A DNA stretch of 64,000 bases, taken from the NCBI GenBank assembly GCA_019419865.1, contig JAHZIG010000006.1:86642-150641 (forward strand), given 5' to 3'. The notes under the pieces were generated by a model, which saw nothing but the letters and a program-made list of their open reading frames with translations, searched no databases and was not told the DNA's origin. This stretch comes from Clostridiales bacterium. GTDB lineage: Bacteria > Bacillota > Clostridia > Monoglobales > Monoglobaceae. The stretch's first letter is position 1, and each line of letters opens with the position of its first letter. The translations under genes and the position numbers were made by a program. This document shows, in pieces, positions 23,173 to 33,589 of the stretch.

Positions 23173-26151
23173 TCATCTTACGATGACCATTTCCTGAACT
23201 CCGTCTTCGTAGAGTTTAACAAAGAGTCTCGCCTCGTTGCCTTCTTCGTATATCTCTATATCCGCCGGGGATACGATGGAAACGTTATTTCTACTCTTGC
23301 TGGAGTCGTACAGATATACGATGGTATCCGAGCCTATGGCGTAATTGTATGCGACGTCGTTTACGCTCATATTTACGCTGCCGCTGAACTTCCTCGTGAC
23401 CTTGCCGTAGACGGTCGTTAAATCTGTTTCTATTTCGTTTATAAATTCGGTATCCATATCGGAACTGTCGAATAGTACTCTGATATTGTCTATCTCGCCT
23501 CTTGCGTTAGTCGTATACTGGATTATATCTCCGGATTTAAGCTTCTCGGAGGTATCCTTAACAAGAACGTTCGTATCCGACGCAAGGAGTTCCACTGGTT
23601 CGCCGTTTTGGTAACCGTACAGTTTGTCGGTATATTCCATGTCCTCGTTTTGAACGCTCGCCAGATAGTTTACTACCGTTATCGGATCCTCCGGCGAGGT
23701 GAATCCGGTGGAGCTTGTTATAACTACGACGTTCGCCATATAGTTGGCCTGCATATCGTAGATCTGCGCGTTGTACTCGGCGTTGTTAGACAGAGTCGAG
23801 TTCTTTCTTATTGAATACTTATCGGTGTCGGTTCCCGCCGAAGCCGGGATATCGAAGATTATCGTATTCGAATCTATTCCCGCGTTACCGAGCTTGCCCG
23901 CGTTCTTTCTGTATACCAGGTTATCCTGCGAGATATTAAGCGTAAATCTCTCGGTGTTCGGAGCCCCGGTTCCCGTACCGTTGAAGGCCGTCTCTATCGC
24001 GGTCACTTCGTTTGAGCTGTTGGTCTCGTAGATAATAAGCTGCGGAACCACGGTGCCCGCGCTCGAGAGAGCGTCTACGACCGTCTCGGGCGTCTGCGAA
24101 TAGTTATCGTTGAGTCTGAGCTTGCTTGCGCTTGAGAGCACGACCGTCTCGCCGGTCTTGGTGAAGAGCTTAAAGCGCGCCGTCGTACCAAAGTTATCCT
24201 CTATAGCCGCGCCGACAAGGTACGCGTAGTTCGGCATATTCGTCGTTCCCTCGACGGTCGCGTTCGTGTTGACCGCCGCTATCTTGTTCTCTATATCAAG
24301 ATAGAAGGTTCCTCTGTCGCGCAGAGCGATCTCGTTAGGATAGCTGCTCGCCTTTTCATATAACGTATCGCTGTCGCCTATTCTGTAGCCTTCGCTTGTG
24401 ACCTCGCTCACAGTACCCGTAACCGACGCGTCGGAGACGTACGCCTTGATAAGCAGTTGGTCTTCGCTTATGGTGTAGGAGATCACGTTCCATTCCGCAA
24501 GATCCTCGATTCCGATCTCGGCGTCGTCCTTGATTATGCTGTATTTGAGTTCGGTGTTGTTGGGATCGAATACGACCGAGCCGTTTAGATACTTATCGGT
24601 AACTCTGCCGGTAACGGTCGATACCGTATCTACTACAAGGTTTGTAAAGTGGTTTACAAATACGATGTCGTAGATGTTGTTCATGTCTGTGTCGAGGAGT
24701 ATCAGGTTTCCGGATTCGGGTATCAGATCCGAAAGGTTTAAGTCGTCCTTGTATTTGCCGTTATAGATATAAGTCGCGTTTGAGTCTATAGTCGCCGTCC
24801 TTGTGGTTCTGTCGGTCGTCTTGTTCTCCCAGTACTCGACCGTCTTGTTCTGATCGGTCTCGCCGGTCACGTCTACAAGATCGGACGAGTTGATTCTCTT
24901 GGTCTGGTTCTGATTTTCCTGTTCTCTTACGTTGATTAACGTTCTTCTGTCTTGATTCTTGTCTATTCTTGCGTAATATAATACGTTGTATCCGAGTAAT
25001 TGTTTCGCGTTTGTATCGCCTAAGAAGAATTGATTCTCGCCGATCTGGATCCTGTCGTCGGCCGGAGTAGCGCCTCCGCTCAGCGTCGTCTCGCCGGTGC
25101 CGGTTATCTGGCCGTAGCCTTTTTCAACGTTGAGCCTATCGTACAAGAGGGTCTTATCCACCTCTTCGTAACTTACCTCCGTACCGTAGCCTACTTGCTC
25201 CATCATGTTTACTGTGAGCGCGTTGAATACGAGCTGGGCTACGTCGCCTCTCTTCGCAGGTTCCGCGATCGAAGCGTCGATCCCTCTCAGGAGCTGTTTT
25301 GACGACGCTATCGTCATGTAGCCCGACGGGTATCCGCCTTTATCCTCGGCCGCCGGTTCGTAGCCGAGCGCTCTGACTATAATCGTCACAGCCTCCTGCA
25401 GAGATACGTTATCGTCCGGTCTGAACGTTCCTTCGGTATCGCCGATGACCATTCCCTGCTGATCCGCCACGTTTATGGCTCCAACCGCCCAGTGGTCGGT
25501 CGCAACGTCCGGAAATTTTGTCGGAGAAGTGGAACTTTTTACTACGTCTTCAAGTCCAACTGTATATACGGCGACTTTAGCCATCTCGCTTCGGAGAATG
25601 CTGTCGTTAGGTCTGAACGCGCCGTCCTCGGCGTCGCCCACCATGATTCCGAGCGCGCCGAGCAGTTCGGCGGCCTCTTCGTATTTGGTATCCGCTATAT
25701 CGGGAGACAGAGCTACTCTTGTGTTACTGTATCTGGATTTAGCCGCGCCCGGTATCGGAATCGTGGACATGCCGTTATACTTGGAGTTGTTTTCGGCAAG
25801 ATTGGCGCCTGTCTGGTTGGGGTTTAGGGTTCCGTCCGTATTGGTTCCGTCGAACGAACTGAGCATAGGGATATTCCCGGAGCTTCCCGCAGCGTTCGAG
25901 CTTGAAGAGCCGTCCGACGAATTATCGGACATAACCGAACTTCGCGAGGATATCGGGGTATCCGACGGAGCGGTATCCGGCTGCGCAGACGCTCCAGGAG
26001 AAATCTGGTTAGGCCGCGCGGTCGTATCTGCGGAAGGAGCCGGAGTCGGCGCGGAATATACGTCGCTTACGTCGGCGTATGCAATCGATGCAGTCGACAG
26101 CGTCGCGACGGTACATATCGCGCATATAAACGAAATGAAAGATTTTTTCAT
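23173..26151 (-). CDS. Large SLH-domain surface protein
   Basis: The 992-aa protein has a signal peptide (about 27 residues) and a Pro/Ser/Asp-rich low-complexity linker to about residue 130. Three S-layer homology units at about 150-330 carry ALGIMVGDAEDGAFRPND, AINVADQQGMVIGDTEGTFRPDD and similar motifs. These bind pyruvylated secondary cell-wall polymer. The remaining about 650 residues are repetitive beta-rich segments of the type found in large clostridial S-layer-associated proteins, with no catalytic motif. Ribosome site AAGGAGGACAT. It is divergent from another SLH gene at 26640 and is a candidate S-layer or main surface protein. Confidence 0.9.
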   Translation of the reverse strand: MKKSFISFICAICTVATLSTASIAYADVSDVYSAPTPAPSADTTARPNQISPGASAQPDTAPSDTPISSRSSVMSDNSSDGSSSSNAAGSSGNIPMLSSFDGTNTDGTLNPNQTGANLAENNSKYNGMSTIPIPGAAKSRYSNTRVALSPDIADTKYEEAAELLGALGIMVGDAEDGAFRPNDSILRSEMAKVAVYTVGLEDVVKSSTSPTKFPDVATDHWAVGAINVADQQGMVIGDTEGTFRPDDNVSLQEAVTIIVRALGYEPAAEDKGGYPSGYMTIASSKQLLRGIDASIAEPAKRGDVAQLVFNALTVNMMEQVGYGTEVSYEEVDKTLLYDRLNVEKGYGQITGTGETTLSGGATPADDRIQIGENQFFLGDTNAKQLLGYNVLYYARIDKNQDRRTLINVREQENQNQTKRINSSDLVDVTGETDQNKTVEYWENKTTDRTTRTATIDSNATYIYNGKYKDDLNLSDLIPESGNLILLDTDMNNIYDIVFVNHFTNLVVDTVSTVTGRVTDKYLNGSVVFDPNNTELKYSIIKDDAEIGIEDLAEWNVISYTISEDQLLIKAYVSDASVTGTVSEVTSEGYRIGDSDTLYEKASSYPNEIALRDRGTFYLDIENKIAAVNTNATVEGTTNMPNYAYLVGAAIEDNFGTTARFKLFTKTGETVVLSSASKLRLNDNYSQTPETVVDALSSAGTVVPQLIIYETNSSNEVTAIETAFNGTGTGAPNTERFTLNISQDNLVYRKNAGKLGNAGIDSNTIIFDIPASAGTDTDKYSIRKNSTLSNNAEYNAQIYDMQANYMANVVVITSSTGFTSPEDPITVVNYLASVQNEDMEYTDKLYGYQNGEPVELLASDTNVLVKDTSEKLKSGDIIQYTTNARGEIDNIRVLFDSSDMDTEFINEIETDLTTVYGKVTRKFSGSVNMSVNDVAYNYAIGSDTIVYLYDSSKSRNNVSIVSPADIEIYEEGNEARLFVKLYEDGVQEMVIVR

Positions 26152-26639
26152 TGTATGTCCTCCTTGGATTTTTTGTTTTTTTATTTTTGTACAATGCTAT
26201 TATTTGCAGGCCCGAAAAAAATAAACAAGAAAGATTATGGCAGATTCGGCAAGTATATGTATAAAGCGCAGGTTCGAAACGCGTATTTAAATAAGCGCCG
26301 ACTTGGACTTGCGTCAAACCTAAAAGCGTGCGGAGGTTTAAGGATTATGTAACAAAAATGTTAAAATATTTATCGTTTAAAAAGCGGTTTTGCGGTTGAA
26401 TTATAAAAATAACTATGGTATATTAAAGATGTGTTTCTTTGGTGAAAAAACACAGTTTGTGTTGAAATTTTTCGTCAATTATTATGTATAACATTTATAA
26501 TATACCGGTTTGTATAGTATTATACTTGTTATTTTTAATGATGATACCCGGCTGTTATTATTAATAAATAAAGAAGGCCGCAACTGACTTTTTCAGGAAA
26601 GAACAGCTTAAAATAAGGATTTATGAAAGGAGCAGTAAA
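26152..26639. other. Divergent promoter region of two SLH genes
   Basis: This 488-base AT-rich spacer holds the promoters of both SLH genes. The rightward promoter is described separately. Its transcript has a leader of about 210 nt, long enough for control or for the mRNA stability typical of S-layer genes. No ORF with a ribosome site was found. Confidence 0.55.
26396..26424 (+). promoter_or_regulatory. Promoter of the rightward SLH gene
   Basis: TTGAAT (26396-26401), 17 bp, TATATT (26419-26424). Confidence 0.6.
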
Positions 26640-28478
26640 ATGAAAAAATTAAGAATTTTATCAGCGACGCTATGCGTTTCAATGCTCGTCTCGGCTTTTG
26701 GTTTGCTGGGCGCGGCGGCGTCTTTTCCGGACGTTGAAGACGACCCGACGGTATCCTGGGCGAGAGACGCTATAAACGATATGGCGGACGCGGGTTATAT
26801 CAAAGGTTACGAGGACGGAACGTTCCAACCCAATCGCGCGGTGTCGAAGGTTGAGACGCTGCTTTTGATGTCGAGAATACTCGGCGTCGACGAGGACGAA
26901 TTTGCAGATTACTCCAATTGGGCGGATCTGGCGTATTCGAATACCGTGAGGGCGATAAACTCCACATATGTAAGCGAGCTTAGCTATTTGATGTATTTCG
27001 GCGTTATAGATATATCCGATCTGAGGACTTACGCGTCTACGGCGGCGGCTAATACGTCGCTGCTCAGATGGCAGGCCGCGTATCTTATAACCAAGCTCTT
27101 AGGTCAGACCGAAGAGGCGGCGGATCTTACGCTCGCCGCGTCGGATTATTCGGATTACGAATCTGTTCCTGAGACGGCGAGACCGTACGTCGCGTTCGTT
27201 ACGCAGGAGGGGCTGATGAACGGTATGGGTAACGACGAGGACGGTAACGCTACTTTCTCGCCCGAGACCACGCTTACCAGATCGCAGATGGCTATGCTGC
27301 TTTCGCGGTTGATAGACAAGATGGATAAACATATAGAATCCGGTACGGCGGTCGAGATAGGGACCGATTACATAGGCGTGGATATAGACGGCTCTACTGT
27401 CGATATCGATTACTCCGAATCGCTTAAGGTCGTATCCGAGAGTACCGAGATAGGCTTCGACAGCATAGTTGAAGACAGCGCGGTAGATATAGTATACGTA
27501 TACGGCGACGCAATGCTTATAAACGTAGGCGACGCGGTCGATAGCGCCAACCAGACGGTATACGGCGTAATATCTCAGAAAAACGATAACGCAAACGGAC
27601 TCACTCTCACTATATACGACCACGAAGACGAGAGCAATACGGCGACGTACACGATCTCAAGAAACTGCGCGTACACGGTAAGCGGTACCACCGCGGGATT
27701 CGGCGACCTTAAGATAGGCAATTTCGTGCGCTGTATCTTAAGCGGCGGCGAGATTGTGGAGATACATGTCGAGGATAAGACCTCGACCGTTTCGGGAGTG
27801 TTCAGAGAGCTTGAATTTGACAACGAGAACCATACGTATATCACGATAACCGAGGACGAGTCGGGCGACGATATAGAATACGTGGTATCGACCAACGGCG
27901 CGAGAGTTACCAGAAACGGATCTTCGATCACGCTCAGAGAGCTCGCCGACGGCGACGAAGTTACGCTCACTCTCGACTATGGAAAGGTCTCGAGAGTAGA
28001 GGCTTCGAGTACTTCCGGAACGGCGAGGGGCACGATCAAGGAGATAATTCTTTCGGACGCGCCTAAAATAACGATGGAAATAGAGGGCGAGGAGTATACG
28101 TACAGTATGACTACCAACACCGAGGTGACCGTCAACGGCGTAGCGGGCACTATATACGATCTGCGCCCGAACAACTCGGCGGATATAGTTATAGACGGAA
28201 CGACCGTGACCTCTATCGACACGAGCGCGACCTCGTCGTCCGGCAGAACCACGATAGAGGGCAGAGTCACCGGAATAAATACGAGTATATACGTCATATC
28301 TGTGGAAAATTCAAACGGCGGAACAGACACCGTATATTATAACTCGAGCACGACTATCATAGACAACGAGACCGGTAAGACGATGAGCGCGAGGGATATA
28401 ACCTCCGGCGACACCGTAACCGCGACCGGAAACGACAGCACCGGCTACTTTGTGGCTACGGTAATAGTCGTTATGTAA
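26640..28478 (+). CDS. SLH-domain surface protein, 612 aa
   Basis: A signal peptide (about 26 residues) is followed directly by SLH repeats at about 28-230: AINDMADAGYIKGYEDGTFQPNR, a diverged middle unit and FVTQEGLMNGMGNDEDGNATFSPETTLTRSQMAMLLSRL. The rest (230-612) is repeated beta-strand-rich segments like those of the divergent neighbour at 23173-26151, very acidic and Thr-rich. The ribosome site is GAAAGGAG. It binds the cell wall through SLH and is likely a structural surface protein. It ends before a strong terminator. Confidence 0.9.
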   Translation: MKKLRILSATLCVSMLVSAFGLLGAAASFPDVEDDPTVSWARDAINDMADAGYIKGYEDGTFQPNRAVSKVETLLLMSRILGVDEDEFADYSNWADLAYSNTVRAINSTYVSELSYLMYFGVIDISDLRTYASTAAANTSLLRWQAAYLITKLLGQTEEAADLTLAASDYSDYESVPETARPYVAFVTQEGLMNGMGNDEDGNATFSPETTLTRSQMAMLLSRLIDKMDKHIESGTAVEIGTDYIGVDIDGSTVDIDYSESLKVVSESTEIGFDSIVEDSAVDIVYVYGDAMLINVGDAVDSANQTVYGVISQKNDNANGLTLTIYDHEDESNTATYTISRNCAYTVSGTTAGFGDLKIGNFVRCILSGGEIVEIHVEDKTSTVSGVFRELEFDNENHTYITITEDESGDDIEYVVSTNGARVTRNGSSITLRELADGDEVTLTLDYGKVSRVEASSTSGTARGTIKEIILSDAPKITMEIEGEEYTYSMTTNTEVTVNGVAGTIYDLRPNNSADIVIDGTTVTSIDTSATSSSGRTTIEGRVTGINTSIYVISVENSNGGTDTVYYNSSTTIIDNETGKTMSARDITSGDTVTATGNDSTGYFVATVIVVM

Positions 28479-28510
28479 GCGGCGCCCGAGTCAAACAAAC
28501 GAATAAATCG

Positions 28511-28541
28511 ACGGGAACCGTGCGTTTGCGGTTCCCGTTTT
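28511..28541 (+). terminator. Terminator of the SLH gene
   Basis: The perfect 10-bp stem ACGGGAACCG / CGGTTCCCGT with an 8-nt loop is followed by TTT. Confidence 0.85.
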
Positions 28542-28623
28542 GTACGTATGGATACGAAAAATATCTCTTGGATCGGATATAACTTGAATAAAGATCGAAT
28601 AAAAACGAATATGGCGCGGGGCT

Positions 28624-29841
28624 TTATGAATCAACGCCTTTCTCTATCAAAAGCCGGTACAGCGTCGGACTGAAGCCAAATTCGTCGATTATCGCGTTAA
28701 GCTGTTTTAAAAGCTTTCGCTTTCTGCTCGGGCTAATATCCGAAGCGTTGGTCTTGACCGCGCGTATGAGCAGATTTTTCGGGGAGTGGGCTATGTCTAT
28801 AAACTCCGGCTCGGTCACCGAATAGCCGCAGTATTCTAAAATAGTTCCCCTTATCGCGTCGGTCGCGAGCGCGGAGAAACGCTCCTTGATAAGCCCGTAT
28901 TTGGACAGGATATCCAAGCTTTTCGGCTTCATCTGGGAGTTCAGCTCGTGCTGGCAGCACGGGACCGCGAGGATTATCTTCGCGTCCCACTCGACCGCGT
29001 TGTATATCGCGTAGTCGGTCGCCGTGTCGCAGGCGTGCAGGGATATCACCATATCCGGCGGCGTCTCGCATTTAAAGCCGTTTATGTCTCCGACGCGGAA
29101 GTTCAGGTTTTCGTAGCCGTATTTTTCCGCGAGCGCGGAGCATTTTCGGATAACGTCCTCTTTTAAGTCCAGCCCTGTGATATGCGCGTCGAAGCCCTTT
29201 ATATTCGTTAAATAGTGGTAGAGGATAAAGGTTAGATAGGACTTGCCGCAGCCGAAATCTATTATATCGAGACGGCTGTTTTCCGGAAGCTCCTTGACCG
29301 CGTCGGCTATAAGCTCGGTGAACCGGTTTATCTGCTTAAACTTATCGTATCTGGCCTTTACTATCTTCCCGTCCGGACTGAATACGCCCAGATCGACAAG
29401 CGGCGGAATATCGGCGCCCTCTTTTAGGATATAATTCTTTTTCCGGTCGTGCCCGGTATCCGTCTTGCCCGCCGCTCCGGGCTTGATATTCTTCTTGACC
29501 AGCGACACCTTGCCCTTTTTGGAGACCATCAAGCTGTAGCTCTTATCCGCGCTCTGCGCGTCGAAACGCTTGAACCCGCCGAGTATGACGTCTGCGAGGT
29601 ACTCGGCAACGCTCTCCGGCTCTTTATTCTCGTGGAATACCTGCTTATCGGTAAATCTCTCTATCTGATAATACGGACGTATCTTATCGCCCGTCTTGTA
29701 GCTTATCTTGTACTTTTTGTATTCGGAGCTTTTATTCTTAGGACTGCTTATCGTTCCTTTGATTATCTTATCCGAACCGAAGATCTCGTCCAAAGCGCCT
29801 TGAAGCGCCTCGTAAGTATTTAGCTCTGTTTTATCACTCAT
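28624..29841 (-). CDS. SAM-dependent methyltransferase (Methyltransf_32 type)
   Basis: The 405-aa cytoplasmic protein has an N-terminal region of about 150 residues of unknown fold (rich in Lys and aromatic residues). A Rossmann methyltransferase domain follows, with motif I DIIDFGCGKSYLTF near residue 195 and an acidic motif II TGLDLKED. It also has VISLHACDTATD and AVPCCQHELN, which are typical of Methyltransf_32 proteins. The substrate is unknown; relatives are thought to modify RNA or protein. The ATG at 29841 is preferred to the upstream GTG because of the GGGTGA ribosome site. Monocistronic. Confidence 0.88.
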   Translation of the reverse strand: MSDKTELNTYEALQGALDEIFGSDKIIKGTISSPKNKSSEYKKYKISYKTGDKIRPYYQIERFTDKQVFHENKEPESVAEYLADVILGGFKRFDAQSADKSYSLMVSKKGKVSLVKKNIKPGAAGKTDTGHDRKKNYILKEGADIPPLVDLGVFSPDGKIVKARYDKFKQINRFTELIADAVKELPENSRLDIIDFGCGKSYLTFILYHYLTNIKGFDAHITGLDLKEDVIRKCSALAEKYGYENLNFRVGDINGFKCETPPDMVISLHACDTATDYAIYNAVEWDAKIILAVPCCQHELNSQMKPKSLDILSKYGLIKERFSALATDAIRGTILEYCGYSVTEPEFIDIAHSPKNLLIRAVKTNASDISPSRKRKLLKQLNAIIDEFGFSPTLYRLLIEKGVDS

Positions 29842-30045
29842 TTTGATCACCCGCTTTAAATCATGCGTAATAAATTTATTTTAAACGTCTATATTATACC
29901 ACGACTCAAAATAAAAAATCAATACGATCGGATTGGATAAAATAGCAAATAATTTGGTATGATTATGAATGTCAGTCGTTTTCTTATGTGATAGAATTAA
30001 GCTAAGGAGCTTTAAAATAAATTTGTCATATGGAGGAATACGGAA

Positions 30046-33000
30046 ATGAAAGCGGTAAAAAAGTTTGCGGCGGCGTTTATGCTTTTTGCGATTTTACTGA
30101 CCTCGGTCGGCGCGATGCAAGCGTTTGCGCAGGAGAGTGTTATTGAGATGACGACGGATAATTTTTATTGGAAGGCGGGCAGACATTTAAACGGAACGCC
30201 GACGATCGATAACGAAAATAACAGGACGACCGATTGCAGAAACTATGAATATCTGTTGACCAAGAACCCGGTCAACATGGATAATATCGGGAGCGTGTCC
30301 ATACCTATACGCTACGACTACGGTTCGGACGGCTCGGTCGTGTTTGGGATAAGTTTCGTCGCGGAGCCGCAGCTTGTCGCGGAGACCGATCCCGCCTATA
30401 CGACCTATAATCAGTTTGTCGAGAGCGAGCCGCTCGTTACCGTGACCAAGACTAAGACCGACCTTAGCGAAGGCTCTGAAGTCGCGATAGACGTGTCGGG
30501 TCTCGGTCTCAGCGGAGAGGGGTATCTCCAGATCTCCGCGGTAAATCAGGGTCAGTGGGTCCCCTGCCTCGGCGATATAAGTTTGATAGAGAAGACGCAA
30601 AAGACTATAGCGTTTAATACCTACGACTACGCGATAGGCGGACAAGTAAATATCCAGGAGAACGAGATAGATTCGGTGAGATATACCCCGACGCTCTGCT
30701 TTAAGGATATCGACATGACGGATATAGTCGCGATGACGATATACGGCGGCAGCTCCGGAGCGACCGTAGAGGTCTACGCGGATATGACAGAACATATAAC
30801 CTCGGACGGATACGACGACGAGGCGAACAGATATTACTCAGGAACGACGAGCGGCGGGACCCTTATCGGATCGTTCTCGATCAATACCGGCGGGTATAGT
30901 ATTTATGAAGAAAACACGTTTACGCTGACCAACCCGATCGACGGCGTCTGCGATCTGTACTTTGTGTTCAGAAGCAGCGGCTGGGCTGGAAATTACAGGA
31001 CGTTCACCCTGCACGGCTCGGACGAGGCGCTTGAAAACTCAACGCCTTTGCGCTTTAACAACGCCTACGCCGACAACATGGTGATACAGAGGAACGATTC
31101 GTTCGTTATCAAGGGCTACTCAAAGCCGGATCTCGATATAACCGTTACCGTATCGGGAACGGATAAGGACGGCGAGACCGTACTTACGACGCGGGATGTA
31201 AGATCGGCTGCGGCGGATCAGTCGTCGCCGCTTAAGCCCGCGCTCTGGTCGGCCGAGTTCGACGCTCTGCCCGCAGGCGGGACGTATACTGTGACGGCTC
31301 AGACCGAAGACGAGACGGTCGAGATTGAAAACGTAACCTTCGGCGACGTGTTCCTGCTTGCCGGACAGTCGAATATGGAGCGCAGAATGGTCGAGATGGG
31401 CGATACCAAAGCCGCGCTCGACGGCGGCGAGGAGGACGAGCGTGCGGACAACCCGGACATACGAGTCTTTAGCATGTATAAGATAGACACGGCCGGGAGC
31501 GGAGTCGCGCTCGAAGAGCCGTCCGTAAACAGCTGGAGCGTCATGAATAAAGACGTCGCCTACGATACCTCCGCGATCGGGTATTACGTGGCGCAGTCGA
31601 TAACCGAGGAGCAGGGCGTTCCCGTCGGACTTATATCCGCCGCGGTCGGCGGAACCAAGCTTGAACTGTGGGCGGAAGGCGGCGGCCTGTACAACAACAG
31701 GGTATATCCGTTTAGGGATATGCGCGTATCGGGCGTGTTGTACTATCAGGGAGAGGCGGACGCGGATCCGCAGCCCGGAGCTTCGCCCGTAGAGTACGGC
31801 TACGCTATGGCAAAATTAATCGATAACTACAGAGAGCTGTGGAACGACGAGGAACTTCCGTTCTACTATGTCCAGCTTATGAGGATCGAGAGATGGAACA
31901 ACAGAGCTCAAGACTTTAAAGATATCCGGGAGGGGCAGACCTTGGCGCTCGATATGGCCGCGAACCAAAACAACCTGCATCTTATCCCGACTCTCGACCT
32001 GAACGGATCGTACAACATGTTCGAACCGGGGATATACGAGGGCTCGAATCATTGGGCGGGGAACGCCAGAGACGATATCCACCCCCAGGGCAAGGAGATA
32101 GTGGCGGAGCGCATATATAACTGTATAGAAAACGACCTGTACGGAGGGACTGGCGCGGTATCGGGGCCTCGATACAGATCTATGAGCGCGGACGGGGATA
32201 GGCTTATACTTAGCTACGAGACGACCGGCGATCTGAAGATACTGCCGAAAGAGGCGTACGCCGACTATTATACCGATACCTATATAGCCGAGACGGGCGC
32301 GGACGCGGATAGCGTATGCGAGTTCGAGATAGCTGGAGCCGACGGGGTATACTACGCCGCAGACGCGGAACTGGACGGCGCTAACGTCATCCTATCGTCC
32401 GAGAACGTCGCGGAGCCGATAGCGTTCAGATACGCCTACGATTCATACCCCGAAATTCCCAACCTCACAGACGACAGCGGTCTGCCGACTACGGCGGTTT
32501 CCGACTCTCTTGCGACAAAAAGCGTCGTATGTATCGGCGACAGCATAACGGCGGGGTTCGGGATCTCGAACTCGAGCGCTTATTATCCGTCCGTTCTCCA
32601 AAACTATTTATCCGAAGGGGAGCTGAGCGGATATACGGTCTATAACGAGGGCGTAAGCGGAAGATGCGTGGTAAACGACGGCTACGCGCCGTATGTAGAC
32701 GAGGACGAATTTGAGGAAGCTCTGAAAATAAACGGCGATATCTACGTGGTAATGTTGGGAACGAACGACGCGCAGTACAGAAATTACGCGTATATAGACG
32801 ATTTTGCCGCGGATTATAAGAGGATAATAAGATCGATCCGCGCGTTTAACCCGGACGCGAAAATATATTTGGCGACGCCGATACCCGTTATAGAAGAATA
32901 CGACGATTCCAACAGCGGCAACATCAACGGCCAATATATCGGCGAGATCGTTGAAACGGTTAAGGATATATGCGCCGAGGAAGAGTGTACGCCGATCGAT

Positions 33001-33420
33001 ACCAACGCGCTGTTTCAAGGCGAGGAGCTGTATCAAAGCGACGGGATACACCCAAATCAGAACGGCGCGGCGAGACTTGCGGAGATAGTGTATTCTCATA
33101 TAAGCGCGTCCGAGGAGCCGGAACCCGAACCGGAACCCGATTACGAGACGGATACGCTGGCCATAACAAGAGACGAAAGCTCCGACAAATTGTCGTTTAA
33201 CGTGAAGAATAAAAGCGACGCGGCGCAGCCGGTCGTCCTGATCGCGGCGAGCTACAAAGACGGGGCGCTCATAGCGTTTTCGGTCTCGGAAGAAAAGACG
33301 ATCGCGGCGCAAGCCGCCGAGAATCTTCAGACGGATATGCCGGTCGGAGACGACTACAAAATATTTCTCTGGACGTCGCTCGACTCCTGCATACCGTACA
33401 ACGTAGATGTTAGGCTTTAG
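30046..33420 (+). CDS. Secreted two-domain esterase: sialate O-acetylesterase-like plus GDSL/SGNH
   Basis: The 1124-aa protein has a signal peptide (about 28 residues) and two beta-sandwich modules (about 30-340). A sialate-O-acetylesterase-like domain follows at about 345-760, with FLLAGQSNM and its Ser near 443. A second SGNH/GDSL hydrolase domain at about 820-1020 has CIGDSITAG (nucleophile Ser near 832), MLGTNDAQ (block III) and SDGIHPNQ (catalytic Asp and His near 1000-1003). A Pro/Glu linker leads to an about 85-residue C-terminal domain similar to that of the pectate lyase. It would deacetylate decorated plant or mucin glycans, complementing the lyase. The last codon runs directly into a repeat element. 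Confidence 0.88.
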   Translation: MKAVKKFAAAFMLFAILLTSVGAMQAFAQESVIEMTTDNFYWKAGRHLNGTPTIDNENNRTTDCRNYEYLLTKNPVNMDNIGSVSIPIRYDYGSDGSVVFGISFVAEPQLVAETDPAYTTYNQFVESEPLVTVTKTKTDLSEGSEVAIDVSGLGLSGEGYLQISAVNQGQWVPCLGDISLIEKTQKTIAFNTYDYAIGGQVNIQENEIDSVRYTPTLCFKDIDMTDIVAMTIYGGSSGATVEVYADMTEHITSDGYDDEANRYYSGTTSGGTLIGSFSINTGGYSIYEENTFTLTNPIDGVCDLYFVFRSSGWAGNYRTFTLHGSDEALENSTPLRFNNAYADNMVIQRNDSFVIKGYSKPDLDITVTVSGTDKDGETVLTTRDVRSAAADQSSPLKPALWSAEFDALPAGGTYTVTAQTEDETVEIENVTFGDVFLLAGQSNMERRMVEMGDTKAALDGGEEDERADNPDIRVFSMYKIDTAGSGVALEEPSVNSWSVMNKDVAYDTSAIGYYVAQSITEEQGVPVGLISAAVGGTKLELWAEGGGLYNNRVYPFRDMRVSGVLYYQGEADADPQPGASPVEYGYAMAKLIDNYRELWNDEELPFYYVQLMRIERWNNRAQDFKDIREGQTLALDMAANQNNLHLIPTLDLNGSYNMFEPGIYEGSNHWAGNARDDIHPQGKEIVAERIYNCIENDLYGGTGAVSGPRYRSMSADGDRLILSYETTGDLKILPKEAYADYYTDTYIAETGADADSVCEFEIAGADGVYYAADAELDGANVILSSENVAEPIAFRYAYDSYPEIPNLTDDSGLPTTAVSDSLATKSVVCIGDSITAGFGISNSSAYYPSVLQNYLSEGELSGYTVYNEGVSGRCVVNDGYAPYVDEDEFEEALKINGDIYVVMLGTNDAQYRNYAYIDDFAADYKRIIRSIRAFNPDAKIYLATPIPVIEEYDDSNSGNINGQYIGEIVETVKDICAEEECTPIDTNALFQGEELYQSDGIHPNQNGAARLAEIVYSHISASEEPEPEPEPDYETDTLAITRDESSDKLSFNVKNKSDAAQPVVLIAASYKDGALIAFSVSEEKTIAAQAAENLQTDMPVGDDYKIFLWTSLDSCIPYNVDVRL

Positions 33421-33535
33421 GAATTAGGAGTTAGGGGGTAAAATTTGCCGTTTTAACGCCTGACTCTATCGTTTGAGAAAATGGAATACTATGTTTTCCT
33501 AAACGGTTATAGAAGCCGTTTTTCACGCTATTACG
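33412..33535 (-). repeat. MITE-like element, partial copy in reverse orientation
   Basis: The left edge has the heptamer-type GGAATTAGGAGTTAGGGGG terminus directly on the stop codon of the esterase gene. Read on the minus strand, its interior (TAGGAAAACATAGTATTCC, then GCGTTAAAACGGCAAATTTT) aligns with the copies at 35301, 38500 and 40484. The opposite terminus is not recognisable, so the copy is truncated. Confidence 0.7.
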
Positions 33536-33589
33536 TGAGAATAAATATTTGAAAAGTTTCAGGAGCGGCGAGCGCGGCCGCTCTATTTT

